NCBI GenBank assembly: GCA_964591605.1
Contig: CAZQEN010000172.1
Coordinates: 1 to 15,509 of the forward strand
Length of the DNA stretch: 15,509 bases
Direction: 5' to 3'
DNA from: CAYLLT01 sp964591605
GTDB lineage: Bacteria > Planctomycetota > Phycisphaerae > UBA1845 > PWPN01
Shown here: positions 1 to 8,369 of the stretch, in pieces
Layout: each line of letters opens with the position of its first letter
How positions within the stretch are numbered: the first letter of the stretch is position 1
Notes under the pieces: model-generated
Database searches by the model: none
The model's input: the letters and a program-made list of their open reading frames with translations, nothing else
Told to the model about the DNA's origin: nothing
Program-made: the position numbers and the translations under genes

Positions 1-1
1 G

Positions 2-955
<954 letters not shown>

Positions 956-1102
956 TGACCGCCACCGCCGGTTCGAAAGAGCCGGCTCGACAGGGATTCT
1001 GCACCCGGCAGCTGCCGGACATGGCGGAAGGCAGATGGGAGGCTGACTGGATCCTGAATCTCTACCGCTTCGCGGTTTCCATGGTATCGTCAGCAGCGGT
1101 GC
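956..1102. other. Spacer between moxR-like and DUF58 genes, with a 14-bp palindrome
   Basis: This 147-bp gap holds no convincing gene. The only ORF crossing it begins with ATGA overlapping the moxR stop and runs into the DUF58 gene in another frame, without recognisable protein features. A perfect 14-bp palindrome (CCGGCAGCTGCCGG) sits at 1005-1018. No T-tract follows it, so it is not a standard terminator. I see no clear promoter, so the downstream genes may be read through from moxR. Confidence 0.4.
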
Positions 1103-2017
1103 GTGATGTCGCAACTTTCCAACGGCATGGACCTTCTCGACCCGGACGTGCTCAGCAAGCTCGGCTCGCTGGATGTGATCGCCACGCGCGTCGTTGAGGG
1201 CCTTCTGGCGGGCAAACATCGCTCGCCCTACAGGGGTTCGAGCGTGGAGTTCGCCGAGCACAGGCTCTACAGTCCCGGCGACGAGCTCCGCATGCTCGAC
1301 TGGCGGGTCCTGGCCCGCAGCGAGCGTCACTACATCAAGCAATTCGAGGAAGAATCGAATCTGAACGCCGTTCTGGTGCTCGACGCAAGCGGCTCGATGG
1401 CCTTCGGCCGGCGGACGGTGACGAAACTGCGATACGCTCAGATCGCCTGCGCCTGCCTGGCCCGCATGATGCTCCATCAGCGCGACGCGGTCGGCCTGGC
1501 GGTCGCGGACACCCGCCTGCGCGAGTTCGTGCCTCCGCGAAGCCGGCCCGGCCACCTCCGCGTGCTCATCGACGCCCTGCATCGCACCGTGCCCGGCGGG
1601 GAGACGAGCCTCTCGACGACCCTTCACGAGCTGGCCCGCCGCGTCAAGCGCCGGGGCCTGGTCATCCTCTGCAGCGACTGCTTTGACGATGTCGAGGAGC
1701 TGCTCAAGGCCCTGCATCACCTTCGCGCCCGCGGGCAGGATTTGTTGCTGCTTCACGTCATGGCGCCCGAGGAACTCACATTCGATTTCACCCGATGGTC
1801 TCAGTTCGAAAGTCTCGAGGTGATCGGCCAGCGCCTCGATCTCGATCCCGCCGCCATCCGCACCGCCTATCTGGAGCGGGTGAGCATCTTCCTCGATCGC
1901 CTCCAGGAAGGCTGCGGCGAAATGGAATGCGATTACATGCCGCTCACGACGGATCAGTCGCTTGGCGATCTGCTCGCCTTCTGTCTGAGTCGCCGGGCGG
2001 CACGAATCAAGTGGTAA
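1103..2017 (+). CDS. DUF58 domain protein with VWA-like fold
   Basis: This is a DUF58 protein, the usual partner of MoxR ATPases, with a VWA-like fold that binds a metal. The family hallmark runs from about residue 37 to 84: HRSPYRGSS, then SPGDELRMLDWRVLAR, then YIKQFEEE. The MIDAS motif DASGS follows at 94-98. The position equivalent to the VWA TDG loop reads CSDCFD near 190-195, about 97 residues further on, which is normal spacing. No signal peptide or membrane helix is seen, so it is probably cytoplasmic or membrane-peripheral. An in-frame stop at 1055-1057 limits the start to GTG 1103, ATG 1106 or ATG 1127. None has a good Shine-Dalgarno sequence, so the exact start is uncertain. The gene ends 10 bp before the next start, and its stop codon overlaps that gene's ribosome-binding site, so translation of the two is probably coupled. 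Confidence 0.93.
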   Translation: MMSQLSNGMDLLDPDVLSKLGSLDVIATRVVEGLLAGKHRSPYRGSSVEFAEHRLYSPGDELRMLDWRVLARSERHYIKQFEEESNLNAVLVLDASGSMAFGRRTVTKLRYAQIACACLARMMLHQRDAVGLAVADTRLREFVPPRSRPGHLRVLIDALHRTVPGGETSLSTTLHELARRVKRRGLVILCSDCFDDVEELLKALHHLRARGQDLLLLHVMAPEELTFDFTRWSQFESLEVIGQRLDLDPAAIRTAYLERVSIFLDRLQEGCGEMECDYMPLTTDQSLGDLLAFCLSRRAARIKW

Positions 2018-2021
2018 GGAG
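2016..2021 (+). promoter_or_regulatory. Ribosome-binding site (AAGGAG) deciding a TTG start
   Basis: AAGGAG overlaps the stop codon of the DUF58 gene (TAA at 2015-2017) and lies 6 bp before a TTG at 2028. No better start lies nearby, so the lipoprotein gene most likely starts at TTG. The overlap of stop codon and ribosome-binding site suggests that ribosomes finishing DUF58 re-initiate here. Confidence 0.75.
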
Positions 2022-2027
2022 ACTGAT

Positions 2028-3149
2028 TTGAAGAAGCGTTCAACATTCAGCATTCAGAAGCCGGCCGCGATCACCGTCGTGGGCGTGGCTCTGCTCGCCG
2101 GTTGCCAGATCCACCCGGTTCAGCTCCCCAGCACCGGTCGAACCGTCACGCTCGAGGACATCCGGCGCACGCAACAGGCCGCGGGGCAGCGTCTCGGCCG
2201 CGTCGCGGCTCGCCTGGACGTTGAGGAGTGGCAGTACCACGACGCGGCATCCGGCGAAATGCCGGCCGGCAATGATGGGGTGACCTCGCAACCTGCCGCC
2301 GCCGATTTCGGCCCGGCCGATACCCAGCCGCCGCTTCAGGGCACGCGCATCCGCTACGTCTGGGACGCCGGACATCAGCGCCTCGCCATGCACATCCAGC
2401 CGCTCGGCCGGTCCGACGCCGCCTCACAGCCCGCGGCCGACGATCCCGGCCTCCAGCCCCGCATCCGCATCGCCCAGCGCGTCAGCGGCGATGAAGACCT
2501 CCTGGCCGAGCTTGTCGGCAACACCGTCATGCTCGAACGTTACGGCAAGGACCACCCGGTTGGAGCCCGTGCGGTCACCGACTGGCCGCTGCGGCACGGC
2601 CTCGAGAATGACATGTTCTTCGAGATGGCCGAGAACTGGGGCGGCCGCATCGAGGCCGTACAGGAGGACGGCCTGGATCTGGTCAAGGTGACCTGGTCGG
2701 CCATGGGCGTGAGCACCATCGAGTGGTTCCGGCCCGATCAGGCCTTCAAGCTGCACCGTAAGGAAACCCGCGACCTGCGGGGGCAGCTCCACGGCCGCAT
2801 CACCGCGTCCGACTACCGCATGATCAACGGGTTCCCGTATCCCTTCGCCTATGAGGTCGTTGCCTGGGCGACCTGGGATCCGGGTCGTATGACCAGCATC
2901 GACCGCTTCAAGATTCACAGCGCCGAATTCAACGCCGCGGTCAGCGACGATGAATTCAAGCTCGACGTGCCGCAGGGCGCCACGCTCTCACTCTCGCAGA
3001 CGCATAAAACGCTGCTGCCCGGTCGCTTCAACCGCACGATGGCGAGTCAGCGCGTCGAATCCGCGCTACGCGCCGACGTCGAGACCCTGTTTCGAATGAT
3101 GGATGGTGCTCAGCACGAGCCTTTCGGCGAGGTTGCAGCAGGCGGGTAG
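2028..3149 (+). CDS. Lipoprotein with LolA-like C-terminal region
   Basis: This 373-residue protein is a predicted lipoprotein. A basic N-terminus (MKKR) and hydrophobic stretch lead to the lipobox LLAGC, with Cys26 as the lipidation site. The +2 residue is Gln rather than Asp, which in proteobacterial rules would favour the outer membrane. Residues about 30-160 are a variable linker with TSQPA and ASQPA motifs. Residues about 170-330 look like a LolA/LolB-type beta body: a conserved-looking segment YRMINGFPYPFAYEVVAW, then IDRFKIHSAEF, then FKLDVPQGA at about 310-318. That ending is typical of outer-membrane lipoprotein-sorting proteins. The family assignment is inferred from pattern only. 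The gene uses a TTG start with a strong AAGGAG. It lies between DUF58 and the BatA-like gene, a position not occupied in the classic Bat operon, so it may be a lineage-specific envelope part. Confidence 0.85.
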   Translation: MKKRSTFSIQKPAAITVVGVALLAGCQIHPVQLPSTGRTVTLEDIRRTQQAAGQRLGRVAARLDVEEWQYHDAASGEMPAGNDGVTSQPAAADFGPADTQPPLQGTRIRYVWDAGHQRLAMHIQPLGRSDAASQPAADDPGLQPRIRIAQRVSGDEDLLAELVGNTVMLERYGKDHPVGARAVTDWPLRHGLENDMFFEMAENWGGRIEAVQEDGLDLVKVTWSAMGVSTIEWFRPDQAFKLHRKETRDLRGQLHGRITASDYRMINGFPYPFAYEVVAWATWDPGRMTSIDRFKIHSAEFNAAVSDDEFKLDVPQGATLSLSQTHKTLLPGRFNRTMASQRVESALRADVETLFRMMDGAQHEPFGEVAAGG

Positions 3150-3153
3150 TCCG

Positions 3154-5412
3154 TTGATCACGTTCCTGAACATCGCGTTTCTCCTGGGTCTGCCGCTCGT
3201 CGCGGCGCCGGTGGCCGTCCACCTGCTGAACCGGCGGCGCCGTGAAGTGATCGACTGGGGCGCGATGCAGTTTCTGCTCGAGGCCCTCCCGCGCAAACGT
3301 CGCCTCTGGCAGTTGGACGACCGGCTGCTGATGCTGCTTCGCTGCCTGGCCGTCCTCCTGTTCGTGCTGGCCATCGCCCGCCCGCTGCTCCGCTCCCGCC
3401 TCCTGGGCACCAGCGGCCAGCGCGACGTGGTGCTGGTCATCGACACCTCCATGTCCACCGCGCGTCAGGCGGGAAAAGGCTCCACCCTCGACGAGATCAT
3501 TCAACAGGCCCAGCGGGCCATCACCGATCTAAACGAAAGCGATCGCGTCCGCGTGCTGTTGGCCGATCAGACGCCCCGCTGGCTCACCAAGGATTTTCAA
3601 CGAATCGGCGCCCAGACCCGTTCGGAGCTGCGGGCGCGGATCGGACAACTCCGCCCGACCCTCGGCAGCGTCGACTGGCCCCGCTGCGTCGATGAGGCGG
3701 CTGCCGCATGGGACGATCCGCAATCGGTCCACGGCATCGTTCTGTTCACCGATGGACAGGCTCGCGGCTGGCGGGCGCAGGCGGGCCCCGTCTGGCGAGG
3801 CCTGCGCGAGGTGCTCGATCCTGACCGCGGCGGCGCGACCGCCAACGTGGTTTTTCATGCATCGATGCCAGCGGGCGCGAACCTGGCCGTCACTTCGGTC
3901 ACCGCACTGCGGACAAGAGTGGGCGTCGCCGAAACGCTGTGTCTGAGCGCCGCCATCCGCAACACCGGCACGGCGGCCAGTGAACCGTCCATGCTCACCT
4001 GGCTGGCCGGCGAGACGGCGCTCGGCATGTCGCCGATCAACCCGCTCGCCGCCGGCGAGAGCACCACCGTTCCCTTCGAGCACCCGTTCGATGCGCCCGG
4101 CCTGCTGGAGCTCCGCGCCCGTGTCGACCGCCGGGACCTGCTCGCTCCGGACAATGAGTGGTCGCTCGTCGTCGAAGTCGTGGAGTCAATCCCCGTTCTC
4201 ATCGTCGACGGCAGCGGCGCCGAAGACACGATCGAAAACCAGACGCAGTATCTTCTCGCGGCCCTCGGCCGGCAGCCCCAACCATCCACCGACCGACCGC
4301 GATGGTCATCGGTGTTCCAGCCGCAGGTCGTCTCGCCCGGCAGCCTGGGTGGCTACGACTTGACTGCATATCCGGCCATCGTGCTCGCCAACGTCTCGCA
4401 TCTGGACCCCAAAGTCGTCGCCCGGCTCCGCGCATTCGTGGAGGCCGGCGGCGGCGTGTGGCTTCTTCCGGGCGATGGCCTGGACCGCGCCGGTTTTACC
4501 GCGACATTCTGCACCGGCAGGGACGCCCTGATCCCAGCGTCTCTCGAGGAGGCCATCGGCGACGCCGACGACCCCGAGCGTTTCGAGCGCATCATCCCCC
4601 CGGTGCAGCCGCAGCCGTCCACCGTGCTGCTGGCCGACACCCAGCGCCTCGACCTCGATCGCGTTCAAGTGAAGCGTCATTACCGCGTGGCCGATACACC
4701 GGCCCGGGAGATCTCAACGCTGCTGGCGCTGAGCAACAACACCCCTGTGGCCGTCCACCGCCTCCTGGGCCGCGGACACGTCATCCTGCAGACGCTGCCC
4801 ATGGGCACATCCTGGAGTAATCTCCCTCTCCTCCAGGTCTACGTCGTCTGGGTAAACGAATGGCTCGCCTGGCTGGCCTCGCCGACCGCCACGCAGTGGA
4901 ATCTGACCCCCGGCCAGGCCCTCTGTATCCCGGTCGCCTCCACTTTCGCCCAGGAGGCGGAGCTCAGCACGCCCGACGGCCGGACCGTGCGGGTGGACTC
5001 CACCCTGCATCAGGACCATCGCGTCTTCCGTTCGTCGGCGGCCAGTGCCCCCGGCCGTTATACGTTGAAAGTCGAGAACAACCAGCATTCGCCGCACGAA
5101 TATCCCATCGTCGTGCAGCGCGACCCGGAGGAATCAGATCTCACGATGCTGACAGCCGCCGACACGCAGATGCTCAGCACCGCCGCCGGTCTGCGGTTTG
5201 TCAGCCGTGCGCTCGACGGCATCCAGACCCGCGGCCCGGTGGCTCCGCGGTCACAACCGGTCTGGAGCCTGCTGCTGGCCGCCCTGCTCGTGCTGCTGGT
5301 CGCCGAATGGCTGCTCGCGGGCAGGCTGAGCCGCCGCCGACTCGTGTCGGCCGAGTCGCTGGAGCGGGAGATGATCGTCGTGCCGGCCCGTCGGCCCGCC
5401 CGATCGGCGTAG
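3154..5412 (+). CDS. BatA-type membrane protein with VWA and GATase-like domains
   Basis: Counted from TTG 3154, the protein has 752 residues. The N-terminus (ITFLNIAFLLGLPLVAAPVA, then VHLLNRRRR) is the BatA-type double-transmembrane module, with a second helix near 62-83. A VWA domain follows, with MIDAS DTSMS (97-101) and the second metal loop TDG at 199-201, a normal 102-residue spacing. Residues about 250-340 look like a beta-sandwich. Residues about 345-440 resemble a GATase-1-like fold (PVLIVDGSG ... VEAGGGVWLLPGDG) without the catalytic Cys triad being evident. A C-terminal membrane helix lies near 705-724, followed by a basic tail. BatA-type VWA proteins sit in the inner membrane and pair with MoxR. 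ATG 3103 is an alternative start, but it would overlap the lipoprotein gene by 47 bp and add 17 residues before the family's usual beginning. Neither start has a clear ribosome-binding site. Confidence 0.9.
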   Translation: MITFLNIAFLLGLPLVAAPVAVHLLNRRRREVIDWGAMQFLLEALPRKRRLWQLDDRLLMLLRCLAVLLFVLAIARPLLRSRLLGTSGQRDVVLVIDTSMSTARQAGKGSTLDEIIQQAQRAITDLNESDRVRVLLADQTPRWLTKDFQRIGAQTRSELRARIGQLRPTLGSVDWPRCVDEAAAAWDDPQSVHGIVLFTDGQARGWRAQAGPVWRGLREVLDPDRGGATANVVFHASMPAGANLAVTSVTALRTRVGVAETLCLSAAIRNTGTAASEPSMLTWLAGETALGMSPINPLAAGESTTVPFEHPFDAPGLLELRARVDRRDLLAPDNEWSLVVEVVESIPVLIVDGSGAEDTIENQTQYLLAALGRQPQPSTDRPRWSSVFQPQVVSPGSLGGYDLTAYPAIVLANVSHLDPKVVARLRAFVEAGGGVWLLPGDGLDRAGFTATFCTGRDALIPASLEEAIGDADDPERFERIIPPVQPQPSTVLLADTQRLDLDRVQVKRHYRVADTPAREISTLLALSNNTPVAVHRLLGRGHVILQTLPMGTSWSNLPLLQVYVVWVNEWLAWLASPTATQWNLTPGQALCIPVASTFAQEAELSTPDGRTVRVDSTLHQDHRVFRSSAASAPGRYTLKVENNQHSPHEYPIVVQRDPEESDLTMLTAADTQMLSTAAGLRFVSRALDGIQTRGPVAPRSQPVWSLLLAALLVLLVAEWLLAGRLSRRRLVSAESLEREMIVVPARRPARSA

Positions 5413-5488
5413 CCGTGCGGCGTCGGGGGTCCGGAGCCGGTGTGATGGACCTGAGCAGGAGCGCAGAATGATTTACCCGGGCTGGCAG

Positions 5489-5508
5489 GGGCAATGTACT
5501 CATTGCCC
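5489..5508. repeat. Perfect 8-bp hairpin between two VWA genes
   Basis: GGGCAATG and CATTGCCC form an uninterrupted 8-bp stem around a 4-base TACT loop. No run of T follows on either strand, so a rho-independent terminator is unlikely. It may be a small dispersed repeat, an RNA processing site, or an mRNA-stabilising hairpin that adjusts expression of the downstream half of the operon. Confidence 0.6.
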
Positions 5509-5611
5509 GAGCGTAAGGAACACGGGCAGCGAGTATCCTGATGTGCATCGGGACGCTGGCCACCCTGTCTGCCAGTACCGGTCATGGTGCGGTCCTGCTG
5601 AGACGTTTCGC

Positions 5612-5617
5612 AGAGGA
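5612..5617 (+). promoter_or_regulatory. Ribosome-binding site (AGAGGA) supporting GTG start at 5625
   Basis: AGAGGA lies 7 bp before an in-frame GTG at 5625. The longest-ORF start, ATG 5541, has no Shine-Dalgarno sequence, and the 28 residues it would add have no recognisable role. GTG 5625 is therefore preferred. Confidence 0.55.
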
Positions 5618-5624
5618 TGGTGAC

Positions 5625-8339
5625 GTGCCAGAATCGACAACCGACACCGTCCAGCAGTTGACGTTCGCCGGCGCGCTCTCGTGGCAGGCGCTCCTCGGCA
5701 TCGGCGCCCTGCTCCTGCTCGTCTCCGCTCTGCTTCTGCGCCGCGAGGCCAACGGTTCACGCCGGCTGCTCGCGCCCGTTCTCTGGCTGCTGCGCGCCGG
5801 CGCGTTGGCCGTCGTCCTCTGGATGCTGGCGGCACCCACGATGCTCACCCGCGTCCGGCACACGCGGCCCCGGTCTCTGGCCGTGCTGGTCGATTGCAGC
5901 GGGAGCATGGGCGTGGCGGACAGCCCCGACGACCTCGATCGCGACCCCCTCGAACTGCGCTGGCTGATGCGTGCGGCGGGCCTCCAGGCCGCCGCCACGA
6001 CTCATCTTGACACCGCCGTTGCGCAGATCCGTCTGGCGGCCCGCTCCATCGTGCAGACCCCGCAGACTGCCTCCTCCCGCAGAGACTCGCGTCAGGCGGC
6101 AGCGCAGCGATCGCAGCTCCTCCGCGCGGCCGGGGCTGCTCTCGATCAGGCCGTCAGTGCCGATTCACGCCTCGCCGCCCCCATTCAGACCATTGCCCGG
6201 CAACTCGCTGAGCACGCCTCGACCCCTGCCCCCGACCAGACCGATCAAGCGAAGCTCCAGGCCGAACTCATCCAACTCGCCCAGCACACCGCACGCCTGG
6301 CCGATGAGTCGGCCGTCACCGCACTCCAGGCACTCCGGCCGCCGGATCGTGACCGCCTTCTTGCCAGCGCTGCTCAGCGCCGGGCCGACCTGGCGACCTC
6401 CTGGCTGCAGGAAAGCAGCGCCCGTTGGCTCGACCGCGTGAAGCAGCAGGCCCGGCTCCTTGCCTACGCGTTCGACACACAGGTCAGCCCGCTCGCCGAC
6501 CACTGGACCGATGCCTCCCGGCCAATCGAAGGTTCCAGCGGCACCGACCTGACCACTGCCCTCTCCCAACTCGCCCAGGACAGCGCCGCAACCTCGCTGA
6601 CCGCCGCCATCGTGCTCACCGACGGCGGGCACAACGCGCCGTCCGACCCGCTCAAGATGGCGTCCGGACTCTCCGGCCTTCCGGTCTATCTCGTCCCCAT
6701 CGGTCAAACCCGGGCCGCCCGTGACGTGCTGCTCCACCACGTTCAGGCCCCGCGCGGCGTCTTCAAAAACGACACCATCCTCATCGAGGGGATGATCGAC
6801 GCCCACGGCTGCAGCGGCGAAGAACTCTCCGTCGAGCTCGTCCAGGACGACACGGTGCTCGAAACGCAGCATCTCCCGGTCCCTGCCGAAACGTCTTCGC
6901 ACGTCTTCAGCTTCCGCCGCGAAGCGGACCAGATCGGAATGCAGCATTTCATCGTCAGGGTGACCCCGCTGCCCGACGAACGGGTCAAGGACAACAACCG
7001 GGAGAAGCTCAGCGTTGAGGTGACGGAAGACAAGATCCGCCTGCTCCTGGCCGATCACCTGCCCCGCTGGGAACACCGATACCTGCGGAACCTCTTCAAG
7101 CGCGAGCCCCGCGTGCAGATGGACGAGCTGCTCTTCGAGCCCATGCGAAGCAGTGGCACGCCGGCCGCCGGCGCCCGCTGGCCCGCCGATCTGGACACGT
7201 GGAGCCAGTATCGAATCGTGATCCTCGGAGACGTCGGCCCTGCCCAGCTCGACCCCGCCCAGCAGAACCTCATCGAGCGTTACGTGCGCGAGCGCAGCGG
7301 AACGCTCGTTCTGATCGCCGGCGAAGAATCCATGCCCGCCGGCCTGATCGGAACGCCCCTGGAGCGGCTGCTGCCGGTGGAACTCTCTGAGTTGCCCGCG
7401 GCCTCTGATCCGGGATTTGCCGTCGTCGTCACGACCGAGGGCTCAACCACCCCCGTTCTGCAGCTCGCGGACGACCCGGCCGGCAGCGATCGTCTCTGGC
7501 GCGAGCAGATCGTGTTGCATCGCCTCTCGCCCTACTCCCACCCCAGACAAAGCGCCCACGTGTGGCTGGCCACCGCGCCGATCGACGGCGCGCCGCCCGC
7601 CGGTCCCCCGCAACAGGCCTTCCTGTGCTGGCACGACTATGGAGCAGGCCGCGTCGTGTACCTCTCTGCTCCGATGACATATCGACTCCGCTACCGTCAG
7701 GGCGACACCTATCACCATCGTTTCTGGGGACAACTGCTGCGCTGGGCGATCGCCCGCGATGTCGCCGCCGGCTCGCTCACCGTCCATCTCGCCACCGATC
7801 AGAACCGCTATAAGCCCAGTGACCTCATTCGCGTCTGGGCACGGCTCACGCGCCTGGAAGGAGATGCTCTCACCGGGGCTCAACTGAACGTGACCGCCGA
7901 GCAGGACGAGCGTGCGCTCGCCCGCATCGACCTGCGGGAGAGTGCCGAAAACCCCGGCTTGTACACCGGTGTTCTCCGCGGCTTGCCGCCCGGCTCGATC
8001 CGCCTCCGCGTCCAGGGACCCGACGTCGACGCACTGCTCAAATCCGAGGGCCGCACCGAACCCGTCGACACCGTCGTGGTCATCGATCCGCCTGACGATC
8101 TGGAGTTGCGCAGCACCCGCTGCAATCTGCCGCTGCTCGAGCAGATCGCCCAGGCCACCGGCGGGCAGGTACTGCCGCCCGATGCCGTCGCCGCGCTGGT
8201 CTCACACCTCGATCTGGCTCCCGAGGTGTCAGAGGAGGTCACCGAGCAGCCGATCTGGACGCGCTGGAGCTTTCTGTGGCTGTTTGTCGGATGCCTGACC
8301 GCCGAATGGACGATTCGAAAACTGGCGGGAATGGCGTAG
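5625..8339 (+). CDS. Large VWA membrane protein with split VWA and GATase-like domain
   Basis: Counted from GTG 5625, the protein has 904 residues. Two membrane helices lie near 18-38 and 48-69. The VWA domain opens with AVLVDCSGS, with MIDAS Asp90, Ser92 and Ser94. The second metal loop, TDGGHN, does not appear until Thr332, about 242 residues later, compared with roughly 100 in a simple VWA domain. The extra segment (about 104-317) is rich in Ala, Gln and Arg and looks helical. Then come Ig-like strands (about 350-465), a GATase-1-like region (about 468-600) beginning KIRLLLADHLPRWEHRYLRN, further beta strands, and a C-terminal membrane helix near 880-897. The architecture parallels the preceding BatA-type protein, so the two may pair in the membrane as BatA/BatB do. 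The alternative start at ATG 5541 gives 932 residues. Confidence 0.88.
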   Translation: MPESTTDTVQQLTFAGALSWQALLGIGALLLLVSALLLRREANGSRRLLAPVLWLLRAGALAVVLWMLAAPTMLTRVRHTRPRSLAVLVDCSGSMGVADSPDDLDRDPLELRWLMRAAGLQAAATTHLDTAVAQIRLAARSIVQTPQTASSRRDSRQAAAQRSQLLRAAGAALDQAVSADSRLAAPIQTIARQLAEHASTPAPDQTDQAKLQAELIQLAQHTARLADESAVTALQALRPPDRDRLLASAAQRRADLATSWLQESSARWLDRVKQQARLLAYAFDTQVSPLADHWTDASRPIEGSSGTDLTTALSQLAQDSAATSLTAAIVLTDGGHNAPSDPLKMASGLSGLPVYLVPIGQTRAARDVLLHHVQAPRGVFKNDTILIEGMIDAHGCSGEELSVELVQDDTVLETQHLPVPAETSSHVFSFRREADQIGMQHFIVRVTPLPDERVKDNNREKLSVEVTEDKIRLLLADHLPRWEHRYLRNLFKREPRVQMDELLFEPMRSSGTPAAGARWPADLDTWSQYRIVILGDVGPAQLDPAQQNLIERYVRERSGTLVLIAGEESMPAGLIGTPLERLLPVELSELPAASDPGFAVVVTTEGSTTPVLQLADDPAGSDRLWREQIVLHRLSPYSHPRQSAHVWLATAPIDGAPPAGPPQQAFLCWHDYGAGRVVYLSAPMTYRLRYRQGDTYHHRFWGQLLRWAIARDVAAGSLTVHLATDQNRYKPSDLIRVWARLTRLEGDALTGAQLNVTAEQDERALARIDLRESAENPGLYTGVLRGLPPGSIRLRVQGPDVDALLKSEGRTEPVDTVVVIDPPDDLELRSTRCNLPLLEQIAQATGGQVLPPDAVAALVSHLDLAPEVSEEVTEQPIWTRWSFLWLFVGCLTAEWTIRKLAGMA

Positions 8340-8369
8340 GAAGAGTGCCACAGCCGAAGGAGCACGTGC

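Larger units (their letters stand above)
5413..5624 (+). other. Gap inside the Bat-like operon containing a hairpin
   Basis: This is the widest gap in the operon if the next gene starts at GTG 5625, or 128 bp if it starts at ATG 5541. It holds one perfect hairpin (5489-5508) and the ribosome-binding site at 5612-5617. I see no promoter with acceptable -35/-10 spacing and no separate gene. Confidence 0.4.
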
